Source: Dinochytrium kinnereticum (Eukaryota > Chytridiomycota > Chytridiomycetes > Chytridiales > Chytridiaceae). Taken from it: 64,000 bases of DNA. The notes below the pieces were generated by a model. The model worked only from the letters and a program-made list of their open reading frames with translations. It had not been told where the DNA came from and ran no database searches. Below are positions 45,353 through 56,460 of the stretch, in pieces (the stretch's first letter is position 1; every line of letters starts with the position of its first letter). The translations under genes and the position numbers were made by a program. The stretch lies in NCBI GenBank assembly GCA_027604005.1, contig JADGJT010000020.1:8675-72674 (forward strand), given 5' to 3'.

Positions 45353-47078
45353 CTATCCGCGTCTGACGGCGGCGACATCGGCGAGGGCCTCAACAACGGG
45401 AGGCTCTTGGGAAGCAGCGATGAGCTTGGCGTTGGCGAGGACCTGGAGAACCTCCTTCAGGTTTGTTCGCCACTCGTCTACGCGGTCCCCGAGCTGCTTC
45501 CACTGGTCTTTTGTGAAGACACGGTGTATAGACCGGCTTCATAAGGGATAAAGAAAAAGACACAGCAATGGTTAAAAGACGATAAAAACAAGTCACAGAT
45601 TGTACGAAGAGTGAGCACAAAGGCGATTCTCACCTGACGACAACAGTCTTCTTAAGCTGGTTCATCTTTGCGTCCAAAAGCCCAGCCCGAATCCCATCAA
45701 TCACCCAAATCTCCACCGAATCATCCTTAAGCTCCAAAGACTCCGCAATAACAGCATAAGGAATCTCCCCATCAATGTGCTTAGAAGCCAAGCTCGCGAG
45801 CGACAAAACACGCATCTTCCTAACATTGTCATCCTCCTTCAATCCCTCTTTTGCAACAAATCCAGAGTTCTTCTTGGTGAACGCTCGGTAGTCCTTAAGA
45901 GTCTGGTCAAGGAAGATCTTTAGGAGGTCGACTAGTGGGGTGTTGCCGAGAGCACGGACGGCGTCGAGGCGGTATACATCCTCAAAGTTCAGGATTGAGG
46001 GGATTTTGATGGCGCTTTTGATGGCGTTGATGGCGTGGGTGTTGACGGTCTTGAGGGCCTTGCTGTCGCAACCGTTGTAAGTTTCAAGGAACTTGACAAG
46101 GAATTCGAACGACTCCCGCTGGCTATTTTGTTAAACCAAAGATAAATACATATAAACATTCAGACAAGGCTTCCTTCTTTACGTATGAATTCTGAAACTT
46201 ACTGGTGCGGCGAGGCCCTCAGGGTTTCACTGATGAGAAGGTAGAGCTCCCGCTTTGCCGCTAGCTTAACACCCCACCAAGAGACCATATGGTCAATAGA
46301 GTCCAGTTGAGCAATAATATGATCAATCTCGTCATTGGCAGCGGCAACCTTGATGATGGCAACAAAGATATCATAGCGAATAGGGCTGTGGGGGTCCAAG
46401 CTGTTGTAGATGTTGGAGAGTCTTCATCCAGAAAAAGGTCAGAACATTGTGACATCAGAGCTTTGACTTCACAGGAAAGCTTACATTCTGAGCTTGTGAT
46501 GGCATTCACCAGCGGGGGAGGATGAAATCGGCGTGATGACGTTCTTAACCAGCTTGGCAGTGTTTTCTGAACCTTGGCAGACCAAAGAGATCAAGAGGTT
46601 GAAGACTTTCTCGTAATCTGAGAGAAAATAAAACAAGCAAGATGCTCGTTAATTACAGAGCCACATAAACTGGATTTATCTTCTGCAAATAAAAGACATC
46701 CCCTTCCAGCATGCACATTAGAAGCAACACTAACCCTTAGGGTCCATGGTGAGAAGGAACTCGGTCTTCTTTGAGAACTTTTCATAGATCTCCTCATACT
46801 TTTCGTCCGCCAGCAACGCCTGAGTCTCAGTGATAAACTTTCCAGACTCTGCATCCTCGCCCTCCATGGTGCTGACGAGGGACGCAAACTTTGGGATCTG
46901 CCATGCAATCAGTGAAAGTCGAGGGTCAAAGTCAGAAATAACAACGCCGAAAGAGGCCCCTGATCCACCACGGCATGCAAGCGCCGATGAGCATCCGAGG
47001 TGGAGAGGCTGCGGGTGATGGCAGAGGGTCACGCACCTCGTCAACGGCAAAGAACGAGACGGCGGATGTGGTCGGCAT
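45353..47078 (-). CDS. EIF3M: Translation initiation factor eIF3 subunit m
   Basis: PCI-domain subunit of eIF3, part of the octameric core on the 40S ribosome. ATG 47078 opens MPTTSAVSFFAVDE, resembling the family's short N-terminus; an intron then joins QIPKFASLVSTMEGEDAESG. Helical repeats follow (ADEKYEEIYEKFSKKTEFLL; VFNLLISLVCQGSENTAKLV; YNSLDPHSPIRYDIFVAIIK; ESFEFLVKFLETYNGCDSKA). The PCI/winged-helix part has PLVDLLKIFLDQTLKDYRAF, MRVLSLASLASKHIDGEIPY, VIAESLELKDDSVEIWVIDG and NQLKKTVVVSRSIHRVFTKD. The C-terminus (LADVAAVRRG) stops at 45353. About seven exons and roughly 420 residues, within family range. The similar PCI protein CSN7 is unlikely, given the eIF3m-like length and the VEIWVIDGIRAGLLDAKM block. 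Confidence 0.94.
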
Positions 47079-47887
47079 GTTTTTCTTGCTTCTTTTTTTT
47101 TTTCTTTTGCTGCGATTGGCCTTTTTTGCAACTGAAAGGCTTCAATTTTTTCCGATGCTTCTACTGTCCCCACTGGCGACGCATGCGTGTGAAGGCATCG
47201 CTCGCATGCCAGGCTGAGAAGTCAACGGGTGAAGGTCTGCTGAACCAACGTCGATTGATCATCGCTAAAGGGGGACTGGACCGTCACATCAGACCGCTGG
47301 GATATCACTGAGGTTGAATATCTCATGGCTGTGCATCAAACGTCTTCTGCCTGCAGTTGGAATGTCGTGAGATGGGACGGTTATCATTGGGAGCAGGGGT
47401 CTGAAGCATCGTATGGCAGCTAGCTGAGTTGGTGCTTTACTCTGTGGCTCTGTAGAAAGATATCATGCAAGAACTCTGTTCTGTGCAGCATGACTTCGTT
47501 TCTTAAACTTTCTGACTGCCGAGCATACACCGAAGGAAGCTTCACCCAAAGCGATGTTGAGAACACCAGCTATCCAACCCCATTCATTCCAGGTGAGGTA
47601 GAGGATAACCAATAGCCACCTGATCCTCTTGATATGAATAGGAAAGAGACTGAGGAGTAACATCTTCTCTGAACTGTAAGTGATGCATCAAGATATCTCC
47701 CGCCAGATACCCATTCGCTTTAGCTGATAGTAGTAAAGATATCCCCAGGCATCATCTCCTGCCAGATATCTACTCGCTCTCAAATGCTAATTGTAGATAA
47801 AGATATCCCCAGGCATCATCTCCTGCCAGATATTGGCAGACAATTTCAAAGGAATATCAAATCAAGTAATTTGACAATCCCTCGCAG
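47079..47887. promoter_or_regulatory. Divergent upstream region of eIF3m and CFAP184
   Basis: An 809 bp gap with no convincing gene. The right half is rich in GATATC/AGATATC words and carries a 64-bp-period tandem repeat (47691-47840). The region must contain the start region of eIF3m and probably that of the flagellar gene; regulatory roles are inferred. Confidence 0.5.
47691..47840. repeat. Tandem repeat, period 64 bp, GATATC-rich
   Basis: Two units, starting at 47736 and 47800, share a 34-nt identical core that begins AAGATATCCCCAGG and ends CTGCCAGATAT. A third, diverged and shortened unit precedes them at 47691 (AGATATCTCCCGCCAGATAC). Each unit contains one or two GATATC or GATAT words. 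The repeat ends about 48 bp before the candidate first ATG of the CFAP184 gene. Confidence 0.75.
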
Positions 47888-50482
47888 ATGGGGGATGCTG
47901 AACCTCCTGTATGTCGTTTGCCAACACGCAACCTGCCCCTGGCCCCCTACCCCCTGCTCCCCCCCACCCTGCCCCCATCAGACGATCGCTAACACCTTCT
48001 GTCTGCTCTCACCCTCCTCCCTCCTTACTAGGCACCAGCGGCAAACGGCTCGCCATCGAGGGCTGCCTCAAATCGATCCCTCGCAGGTCGCAGCAAGGCC
48101 GGCAGCAGGGTCTCACTCGGTAAGACTCTCCTCTCCCCAGGATATCACACCAAATATCTCATTCTATGTGAGTAGCAGGATCACAGGTACTCAAAAAGTC
48201 GGCAAAGTCGTCGTCAAAAGGGAGTTTGGGAAATGTCGCTGCTGATGCTGTGACCCCTGCCGTGGAAGGAGGTGGTGAGGCGGTTGAGCAGTCTGCCGCG
48301 GTAGCTGGGATAGAGGCTCCTCCTGAAAATGAAGGAGAGGAGGCCTCAACTGCTGCTGTGACCGAACTGCCACCTGAAGGAGAGACGAGGACCCAATCCG
48401 CCAATATTGCTGAGGATGGATCTGTGAGTAAGCCTGCTGAAGGGGAGACAGCAGATCCGGTAGAGCCTCAACAACCAGTCGAAGGAGCTCCTCAAGAGGC
48501 TCCAGAAGGTTCGGGAGAGCCTGGCACGGTTGAAGAAGTCGCTGAAAATCCGGAGGGAGAAGAAAGTCAAGACATAGAATTATCCCGACTTGAAGCCATG
48601 GAGCACTCAATGGAGCAAATGATCTCAGATGCCCAAGAAGACTTTCAAGAGATAGGCGAAGAAATCGAAGTAATTCCAGCCGTCGGCAGAATCCTCACAT
48701 CTCCCCCCCCAGCCGACATCGAAGGTTTTACCTTCATGAACATTAACTACGAAGAAGACCCTGACATCCCCGTCATGTACATTGGCACGCGGTTGTCGCG
48801 GTCTGAGTCAGTCATGTCAGGAGCAGAGGGACCAGAGACTCGAGCCACGTCCGCTTCGACACGTGTTAGGACGCCATTGTTGAGAGCCTCAACGCCTACA
48901 CTTGCTGAAACTAAAAGGGAGGAGGGGATGAGCGCTGAGGAGCAGAGAGCAGAATTGGATGCTGCGGTGTGCACGACGGATGTGACAGCGGCAATGTTGG
49001 AGGAGGGCGTTGATCGGGAGGCCCTTATTCTTGGGATAAGGCTTGCACTGGATTTGCGTGAGAAGTATCGAGCGAAAAACACGTTTTTGCAGAATAAGCT
49101 TGGAGAGTACTTTAGAAGAAAGAGGGTGAGGATTTCATTCCTTCTATTCATTAACCTTTCTCGTCTTTTGAAAACACGATAATCAAAAACTCCCTACCAT
49201 AGGCCGACGAGAACCACGACGGCGAAAAATCTGTAACAGACCAAGAACAACGCTATGCAAACTGCATGTCCGCCCTCCAAGACCTCCGGTCCGAGTTCGA
49301 GAGCCTCAACAGCACAAACCAAAAGGTTGTTAACGAGTACAAGCTTCGTCTTGAGGAGCGGATCCTTGAGGCCGAGAGCAAGGCGACCGAATTTGTTAAA
49401 TACAAGCGAAACATTGCGCTTGGAGCTGAGAATTCCAGGACGGGAAAACCGTTGCCGACAAAGGTAGTCGATCAGCTGGAGGCTACGGAGTTGAAGAAAG
49501 AGGCGGATGTGGTAGCGGTTCGGTTGGAGAACATTAAGTTGAGAAATAAATTGAGGAGGCATGAGCAGCTTTTAAGGCAGAAGGTGTGGAGGATCATTAT
49601 CTTTTCCCCTTTCTTGATTGTTGCAATTATATATATTTCTTGTTCTTGATGAAGGGTGGCTTTAATCTTTTTGTCAAAAACGAAAACATCTAATCGATTC
49701 TATTTATACAGGAAGAACTTGCTGACGGCCTCCACCTGATCGATTTCGAGCAACTAAAAATTGAAAACCAAACCTACAACGAAAAAATAGAAGAACGAAA
49801 CGAGGTAGAGAAAAAAAACCAAACTCACTTCATCCCTAAACTCAACATACCTATACTACCCCTAAATCAAACCCAGGAACTCTTGAAACTCCGCAAAAAA
49901 ATCACAAACATCGTTCAAGTCCTCACTCATGTCAAAGAAAAGCTACAGTTCGTCCAAGTAAGTTATTAAGCTCTTCCATAACAAAAAAAATCAAACTTCT
50001 CTACTCCGCATCCTAACATTTCCTTCCTTTTCACAATCCGAAAATTGAAAAGGGCGAAAATGTCGACCTCAAACGCCGTCTTCGTCAACTGGACGATGAA
50101 GTCTCCTCCAAACGCGACTCCCTTCCCCTGGCCAAACAATCTCGAGACGCGTTAAGGTCAAACAGCCTTGCATTGCGACAAAAGAACGGGTTGCTGGGGA
50201 ACACGTCGTTGTTGAGAGATTTTGAGGAAAAAGTTGTACGTATCTCATACTTTTCACTCTCCTCCAACCTTGTCATGAGAGCTGGGTGTTGTAAAGAGAA
50301 TTTTAATGTAATCCTAACGCAACCTTTCTCCTCTGGCCTTTTCTTTTAATGGTTTTTTTTTTGATCAGGATGAATCCTTGGGCTTAAAAACTCGAATAGA
50401 TGAATTACGAGCCTGCCACGCCGACCTGTGCGCAGACACCCTTGCCATCAAGCGGCGGATCCATCGCAAGATGCTTGTTTAG
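47888..50482 (+). CDS. CFAP184: Axonemal coiled-coil protein CCDC96/CFAP184
   Basis: Cilium/flagellum coiled-coil protein that works with CCDC113 at the base of axonemal spokes. The main exon (about 48187-49123) encodes a long acidic, Glu/Pro/Ala-rich N-terminal region, then MEHSMEQMISDAQEDFQEIG and ALILGIRLALDLREKYRAKN. Later exons are continuous coiled coil: ALQDLRSEFESLNSTNQKVV, TGKPLPTKVVDQLEATELKK, and the signature block LHLIDFEQLKIENQTYNEKI, EERNE, ELLKLRKKITNIVQVLTHVK, EKLQFVQ, found in the DUF4201 region of CCDC96/CCDC113. The last exon ends KRRIHRKMLV at 50482. The N-terminus is a proposal: no in-frame ATG precedes the main exon after its upstream stop, but ATG 47888 (MGDAEPP) with a GTATGT donor joins in phase to VLKKSAKSSSKGSLG at 48187. 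The close paralogue CCDC113 is the main alternative. Confidence 0.85.
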
Positions 50483-50701
50483 AGGTTTCCGAAACAAAAA
50501 CTCCTTTCTTTTTGCAAAGCAAATAACCCAACCTCATGTAGTTTTCCCGCACCAGAATAATAAATATGGAATAATGAACGCAATGCTATATTCTCTAGGA
50601 GGAAAAAAAAAAGAAAAAGTATATATTTCCACTCACTCCTAAATCTACAAACAAAGCCATTCGTCAGAAGAGAAATAATAAAAAAGTGTGTCGCGTCACG
50701 T

Positions 50702-53391
50702 CTATCGCGGAAAATCACCCGACTCCTCCACCTCTGCCCCATTAACTTGATAAATGACCTTAAACTTCAATTTCATCGTGCTCTACCGGAATTGAGAGAA
50801 GAAGGGAAAAAAACCGTTTTAAAAAAGCCTGAATCACATTGTAATAACAAAGCAAGAGAAGCTACCAAAAAACAAACCTTCGTAGCATTAGTAACCACAA
50901 AACTCTGCTTGACCTGCGCCTGATTCAGTGGCGCAACAACCGTCGCCGAAAGCGGGTTCAACTTCAACTGCATAGCCTTTTGAAAAAAGGATTAAAAAAA
51001 AAAACCATAAAAATTCCACATATGCCATCACACAAAGGAGTAAACAAAGTACCTTTGGCACCGCAACCTGAAATGCAAGATCAGTGAAAGGCACAGGAGT
51101 CGTGTTGATAAAAGTAAGGTCTGCTTCAACTTGTTGAGACGACTCTCTTAAAATCATTTTGATCTGGAGGCCGTTCTTTTTGAAGAGCTCGATGGGAGGA
51201 GATGAATCTGTAGTGGAGAGTTATTGCTGTTCTATGGAGATGCGAGAAACGGGGATATTTGGAGTAGAGCTAAGTACCTTGGGGCTTTACGGGCATAACA
51301 GGAGCGTCAAAGAATCCTAGGTCACCGAGACCAGCTTTTTGGCCAAAAAGAATAAAAAAGGAATAAAGTTAGACTCTATAGCAATTTCAACCCAAGTTAA
51401 AAGCCACTCAAAACACCAACCTTGAGGCTTAGCAGCAACTACAGGCTGTACACTTTGAGTCGAAAGGGGAGCCGACAAGATCCCAAAATTTCCAAAATCG
51501 TCTAGCAAAATGTCCAAGATCAGAATGTACCATCAAAAAAAAAGGTAATAAAACAAAAAAAGAAAGCAAATAAAACCGAAAAATGTAACATACGAGCCAT
51601 CGGCATCGGCATCTGGGCAACAGAAACAGCAGGTAGAGAAGGAACAAGAGTAGCAGCAACAGGAGCAACAGAAGACGCGGCCATTGGCGTTGGAAACAAT
51701 CCAAATAGATCGTCTAAGTCATTCTTCGCCCCACCGCCACTCTGCGGGCTCACAACCTTCGCCGAATCACCACCACCCGCAACTGGTGAAATTGACATCC
51801 CCGACATTGGTAACGAAATCGCCCCCGCCCCGGTTCCAAAATCATCAAAATCAATTAAACTAATCGCCTGAGGTTTTGCTGCGCTTGGAACTTTCGATGA
51901 GGTGGATGCCTCGCTTTGAGATGGGGAGACGATGGGTTCTGCGTCTATTGGTTTGCCGTCTTTGTAGTTTCGGTATTTTTCAATCACTTGGTTGATTAAG
52001 TCGTTTAGGTGGAGGAGGCTCTCTAATGACGATAGTTGGTATATTGAAACTTTTCTCTCTTAAGGCAACGAACCTGTTCTTTCTTCGTCGTCGCATTCGG
52101 TGATGAGCTTTTGGATACGGCTTTGAGACGAGTTCGAAAACGCGTATAGCTCCTGTCCGAGATGTTAGCTCATTTCAAATGAATATAAAAATAGATTAGA
52201 AACAAACCTCAAGTGGTGCGTCATGATTCCACCGATCCTCCTTTTTCTTAGACATAAGCATCTCATTAAACTGCAAGATCTTCGCTTCAATCCTCGTGAG
52301 CTCTTCATTTACTTCCTTCTTATAATCCCGTTTCCTCTCTAAATCCTATTTGGCAAATAAGAATTCTGTAGTAAAAAGGAGCTAACTAATAAGCGCACGT
52401 ACATAACCAGCCATAACTTTCATCAGCTCATTGGCTTGCTCTAACGCAGCCGGTGTACCCATCCTCAAAAGCTCCTGCAATTTCTGGAAAAAACCGTTAT
52501 ATCCTGCTTATAGTCAAAAGAAAAAGGAAATACAACTTACAGCTCCTTGAGCTATCCGATCCTGCTCCTCCAACTCCTCTTCAGTCTGAAGTGTCTATAT
52601 ATCAAAAGATTTTAAAAAAAGACGCGTTTCAACCTCCCTCAAAAACACTCTGTACTCACATCTCTGGGCGCCAACACCGCCGCCGCCTCATTCGAAAGAC
52701 CAGGAAAATTATACCCCTTATAAGAGAGCAGCCGATACATATCCGTGATATGCTTAAAATCATCCTTATACCTCGACGACACGCAGATCGTCGCGTTCCA
52801 TTGCTGAATCAATTCAAGGATGCGATATTGCGGTGGTGTAACAGTCTAATGAGGTATGGTAAGGTGTTGCGTGCTTGCCCCGCGAAACATTACCGTTGGC
52901 CGCTCGGGGAATCGTCTCACGAGCTCGTTCAGGAATTCTTTGGTTGATATGATCAGCTGGAGCGGGTAACCACAGTTTTTGACGAGGTGGTCCAGCAGCT
53001 GTTGAAGGGAATGAAAGATATCGCAGGGTTATCTTCTGAGAGTCTTCCCAATAATGAGATACCGTCAACGCATTCAAAGAGCTCTGTTGATTTCTCCCAT
53101 TAATATTCCTCAGTAAAGCAGTAGCCGCTTCCCTAGGGCTAATATCCGTTACCGCATGGTCCTTCAGTTGCCCGCAATCAACGCCTTACTAGTTCTTCTG
53201 CTTCTCATTGATGAGGTCGCATATCTCCATGTTCAAACCAAGGTTAGACTGTCCCGATTCAGTGTTGCAGGCCTGGTCTTCAACCTCGGTCAGCGGGTAA
53301 GGTCGGCAAAGAGGTGTTAAGGCTCACCGATGAGCGACTCAAGCCGCGACTGCGAGACCATCCTCGGTTGGAAGGGATTTTCAAATGACAT
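50702..53391 (-). CDS. GGA: GGA-type clathrin adaptor (VHS-GAT-GAE)
   Basis: Monomeric Golgi-localised, Arf-binding clathrin adaptor for trans-Golgi to endosome sorting. ATG 53391 opens MSFENPFQPRMVSQSRLESL. The VHS domain follows (ACNTESGQSNLGLNMEICDL; LNALTLLDHLVKNCGYPLQL; STKEFLNELVRRFPERP; ILELIQQWNATI). The GAT domain has LQELLRMGTPAALEQANELM, KEVNEELTRIEAKILQFNEM and SLLHLNDLINQVIEKYRNYK. The hinge contains Asp/Phe motifs that may bind clathrin or accessory proteins (LIDFDDFGTG, DLDDLFGLF, LDDFGNFGIL). The C-terminal gamma-ear (GAE) domain reads NGLQIKMILRESSQQVEADL, FINTTPVPFTDLAFQVAVPK, QLKLNPLSATVVAPLNQAQV and FKVIYQVNGAEVEESGDFP, stop at 50702. About a dozen short introns. It converges on CFAP184 with 219 bp between stops. 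Confidence 0.93.
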
Positions 53392-53668
53392 TTTCACGAA
53401 TGCAAAAATCAGCAGCCACATTGGCTGAAATACCAGCTTGCATGCAAACCCTCGACGCTAACACTGGAAGGGGGGAAAAAAGAACAGCGTGGGCAAGATC
53501 AGGATATTCACAGAGAAACGCATGCTCTTTTAATTATCAATAATCTCAAATACAACACACCATCCCAAAACAATCCCCTGTCTCCCAACTTGATCACAAA
53601 AAAGAAAATTAAGAAAAAGAAACACCATCAAGCCTTGCCACTAACAAAGATCAACTGCGACAGCTTCC

Positions 53669-55910
53669 TTACTCCCTATTCCTTTGCCTGAAAACACAAT
53701 AAGGTTAGAGAAACATCGATAAAGAGGCAAAGACAAAGCATTACCTGGGAGCCGCCTTAATAATGTCATCCACGCGAAGAATCATCTCGGCCGCCTCAGA
53801 CGCAGACAAGAGAACCTGACGCTTAAGCTTGAATGACTCGGTGATGCCAAGAACGGTCATATCGGCAATGTCACCATTGTACATATCAAGACCGTGAGTC
53901 TTTTTACCCTCGTTGTGAGCAGCCTTCAACCTCGCAACAAGGTCAGAGCTGTCGTATCCAGCATTGTCAGCCAGGATAGTGGGAAGCTAAAAACAAAAGA
54001 AAAAGAGCATCAGCAAAAAAAACAAAAACAAAACGCTAAAGGAGGGTATCCCGCACAAAAAACAAACAAAAAAAAAGCGTCTTTGTCAAACAAAGAGCCT
54101 AACCTGTCTGAGAGCCTTAGCAAACGACTCAACAGCAATAGCCTTCTTCCCAGAAGTCTTGGCAGCAATCTCATCAACAGCCTTCGCCATCAACATCTCC
54201 GAGCATCCACCCCCCAAAACCGTCCTCGGCTCCGCAATAGTCTGAGACAGCACACAAAGTGCATCATGAAGAGACCTCTCAGCCTCATCAAGGAGCTGGC
54301 TGGTAGCACCCCTGAGGACAACAGTGCAAGCCTCACCAGCAGCGACTCCAGAAAACTTAATCAGTCTGTCTTCACCAATGATAATCTCCTCAATCAGGTC
54401 GCAGCGACCAAGCTTCACTAAATCGGGATGATCAAAGGTCGAGGCGATCTCTCCACCAGTAACAAGGGCGAGACGTTCGACACCGTCGAAGTCGGCGTGC
54501 TCGATAGCGGCGATACCAGAGTCGGCAAAGAGCTGCTCGGGCCAGTTGTAGATAAGCTGCCGGTTGACAAAGCTATTTGATAACGAGAAAGAAAGAGAAA
54601 TCACAGATTTATGTTAATATCATTTAAATCGTTTTTCCCGACTCTTCTCGTTACCAGTTGATACCATGTGCCTTAATCTTGTCAACCTTGGCCTTCATCT
54701 TATCCCTCTCAGCCCTCTCAAGCTCAGCAAGCTTCCCCGTAGCATCAACACGCACTCTAGCACCGAAAATCTTAATCTTGTCCGTATCCATAGCTGCAGG
54801 CAAAGCAAACAAAGTAAGAATAAATAAACAATCCAAAAAAAAGACGCACGTGTATTGGCAATGAGGATCCTAGCATTCTCAATCCGCTTGGGCTGATTCA
54901 CACCAATCTTCTTGTCCAAAATAAAACCTTCGTCCAGGTAAGAGTCCATGAGCTTTCCTCCAGGCTTCTTAATAATTTGAATGTGCTCCAGGGAGGTACT
55001 TCCCTATTAAACAGGAAAGTACAGTTAAAATCCATTTGACATCATTCCTCCATAATTATAAAAAAACTGAAATCGGACACACACCTTCAACCGAAGAACA
55101 GCGTCAACAGCAAGCTTAGCAAAGTACTCCTTGTCCTGAGCGAGCACCTTTGAACTCAATGTCGTCTTGGCAATGTTGATGAGGTCCTGCCTGAACGAAT
55201 CCTTTGACGCCGAGTTATCCTTAGCAGCAGCCTCCAAAGCTTGGTAGGCAGCTTGCGATGCAATACGGTACCCCTCAATGATGGTTTGAGGGTGAATTTT
55301 ACGGTTCACAAGACGCTCTCCTTCCCTCAAAAGCTCAGCAGCCAAGACACAAACAGAGGTAGTTCCATCCCCAACTTCGTCATCCTGGACCTTTGAGATG
55401 TTGACAAGGACCTTGGCAGCAGCGTTGTCCAGCGCAATGGATTTGAGAATGGTCGCTCCGTCGTTGGTCACCACAATGTTGTTGTTTCCGGTGACAGATT
55501 GAAGGATTTTGTCCTGGGATGAATAGGAAGGATCAAAGTTAGGGAGAAAAAAACACCCCAAAACCAGTCGGACATCTGCGGCTAAAGGCAAAAGCACTCA
55601 CCATTCCCTTTGGCCCCAGAGTGCTCTTCACAAGGTCACCCACAGCGATGGCTCCAACAAATGACGACTGATGGAATGGAGGAGGGGTAAGGGTTCAGCC
55701 ATCTCGCAAGCAAAGCAAGCATCAACGAATGAACTTACCAGACGAGCATTCTCTGCGCGTTCCTCCGAGCCCCCCTCCTGGAAAATCTGTACTGGTGCAA
55801 GTCCGGACTGCGAGGATGATGTGGAGAGGGAAGTGTTAGGGCATGCATGCGCGGCGGGTTGAGTGGGTTGAAGGGGGAGGGGTGGAGGACGGCCTCTTTG
55901 CCCTTACCAT
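53669..55910 (-). CDS. CCT2: T-complex protein 1 subunit beta (CCT2)
   Basis: Subunit of the cytosolic TRiC/CCT chaperonin that folds actin, tubulin and many WD40 proteins. The best N-terminus is ATG 55908-55910 followed at once by GTAAGG, an intron ending at CCTCGCAG, and an exon starting [20 protein letters not shown]; the first coding exon is therefore one codon. The chaperonin motifs follow: GPKGMDKIL (exon joint), [39 protein letters not shown] (ATP site), the apical domain ([40 protein letters not shown]), [40 protein letters not shown] and [20 protein letters not shown]. Direct reading stops at 53741 after KAAPR; a GTAATG donor there joined to an acceptor near 53690 adds QRNRE, stop 53669, closer to other CCT2 C-termini. 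I prefer the longer form, with moderate confidence. Confidence 0.95.
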
Positions 55911-56460
55911 AGTCAGTCAAGCAATAAATCGTAAACCTCCGACTGAATTTTGTTTTTTTCACTACAAATTTGCTTTGCTGGCCTTCAGCACCCCTGGTGC
56001 TGCGACGAGATGCTTGACAGTCGGGCAATGAGGACGTCTCCGTTGGTGCGCGCGGTGATTGCGGTTAGGGCGTGTTGGTGGATGTATGCCATCTTTTGTT
56101 GATATGATGGAGGGGGCACGGCTTCTTGAGTCGAATTAGTTTAGCATTTCGCTAAAATAAATTATGCATATTGAATGATATAGGTATTCAAGTCTTCTCT
56201 GTTATTTCGTACTTTAAAATACGAAAGTTAGAAGAGATTATTGCTTTTGAAAAAGGATGAAATTCCTCGGGTCTATTTTTCACTCTCTTTAATAAGAGAA
56301 GATATAAGATTAAATTAAATGCTAAATATAATTGACCCCTCCATAGCGCGTCCCTCAATCAACAGATCCATCAACAGTCTCACCAGCAAGGAAAAAAAAG
56401 CATGCTCTCCAACAATCCCGCCACCTCGACAATTAATTATAAGCCTTCCATCTTCAAACC
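55911..56460. promoter_or_regulatory. CCT2 upstream region and DCAF12 3' flank, AT-rich
   Basis: 550 bp between the CCT2 start and the stop of the next leftward gene. The part at about 56140-56340 is strikingly AT-rich compared with the window, with words such as TAAAATAAATTATGC and inverted AAATACGAAAG/CTTTCGTATTT-like elements near 56205-56228. It must carry the CCT2 promoter and the DCAF12 3' UTR. No gene is seen. Confidence 0.5.

Noticed and set aside
47691..47840. CRISPR-like or satellite array
   Set aside because: There are only two clean units and one decayed unit, the period is 64 bp with no unique spacers, and the genome is eukaryotic.
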